Positions 5,724-5,959 of a stretch of DNA of 5,959 nt are shown here, in pieces. Within the stretch, counting starts at the first letter, position 1. Each line of letters begins with the position of its first letter. The translations under genes were made by a program, and so were the position numbers. Source of the DNA: Actinomycetota bacterium (GTDB lineage Bacteria; Actinomycetota; Acidimicrobiia; IMCC26256; PALSA-610). The stretch covers positions 1 to 5,959 of the forward strand of contig SXJQ01000034.1 of the NCBI GenBank assembly GCA_005779345.1, in the 5' to 3' direction. A model generated the notes under the pieces. The model saw only the letters and a program-made list of their open reading frames with translations. It was not told the DNA's origin and ran no database searches.

Positions 5724-5959
5724 TCAGCCGGGCCAGCGGTTGACGATCGGGAGGCGCCGGTCCTTGCCGAACGCCTTCGGGGTCACCCGAACGCCGGGTG
5801 CGGCCTGGCGCCGCTTGTACTCGTTGCGGTCGATCATCCGCGCCACGCGCTCCACGATCGCTCGGTCGTGGCCGCGCGCGACCAACTCGCCGATGGAGAG
5901 ATCGTCTTCCACATACCCCTCGATGATCGGGTCGAGCACCGAGTAGTCGGGGAGCGAGT
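5724..5959 (-). CDS. nadE: Glutamine-dependent NAD+ synthetase, C-terminal end (cut by right edge)
   Basis: Only the last 77 residues are present. They match the C-terminus of NAD+ synthetase, which amidates nicotinic acid adenine dinucleotide to NAD+ using ATP, with glutamine or ammonia as nitrogen donor, in the cytoplasm. The recognisable elements are LPDYSVLDPIIEGYVEDDLS at the window edge, a helix (VERVARMID), and the conserved tail DRNEYKRRQAAPGVRVTPKAFG followed by DRRLPIVNR. That RNEYKRRQ...P...TPKAFG tail is typical of the synthetase domain of this family. The TGA stop is at 5724-5726, 11 bases before the ATPase GTG, so the two are probably on one transcript, though a functional link is not implied. 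Whether the N-terminal glutaminase domain is present lies outside the window; the tail resembles the long two-domain form. Confidence 0.95.
   Translation of the reverse strand, partial: SLPDYSVLDPIIEGYVEDDLSIGELVARGHDRAIVERVARMIDRNEYKRRQAAPGVRVTPKAFGKDRRLPIVNRWPG

Noticed and set aside
3163..5946. A 927-codon plus-strand open frame antisense to the ATPase and the nadE end
   Set aside because: It lies opposite a gene with every P-type ATPase motif in place. The translation is low-complexity Arg/Asp/Glu-rich with no fold signature, the kind of frame that stays open opposite GC-rich genes with G/C third positions.

Overview
The window is high-GC DNA (mostly C or G at third codon positions) that reads like a chromosomal stretch from an actinobacterium. 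The best guess is a lineage near Acidimicrobiia, judged from codon use, GTG/TTG starts and the style of the sigma factor, NAD synthetase and ferritin-like proteins. This assignment is inference. No mobile element, tRNA, rRNA or CRISPR array is visible.

Layout, left to right. (1) 1-340, minus strand: the first 113 residues of a sigma-70 family factor of the primary/group 2 type (regions 1.2 to 2.1), cut by the left edge, with a TTG start behind a good ribosome binding site. (2) 341-599: a divergent intergenic region with small dyads but no convincing complete promoter. (3) 600-920, plus strand: a small ABM-fold (antibiotic biosynthesis monooxygenase-like) protein. (4) 931-949: a GC-rich hairpin between convergent genes. 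(5) 966-5959, minus strand: a tightly packed run of five genes, transcribed right to left. In transcription order these are the 3' end of glutamine-dependent NAD synthetase nadE, an 866-residue P2-type cation-transporting ATPase 11 bp later, a 58-bp gap with a hairpin and ribosome binding site, a 215-residue ferritin-like protein that lacks the usual iron ligands, a 273-residue ferritin-like protein with a full set of diiron ligands (ATGA overlap with its neighbour), and a 203-residue protein of unknown function 10 bp further on.

The last three genes form the most interesting unit: one apparently metal-competent and one metal-degenerate ferritin-like protein, translationally coupled, plus an unknown partner. 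The arrangement resembles the catalytic/non-catalytic subunit pairing seen in other diiron oxygenases, but no reductase or substrate clue lies in the window. The ATPase is otherwise close to the Na+/K+-ATPase-like P2 group in transmembrane segments 5 and 6, but carries cysteine where the membrane cation-binding glutamate of the PEGL motif normally sits. These two points are the main candidates for follow-up; the rest of the window looks ordinary.
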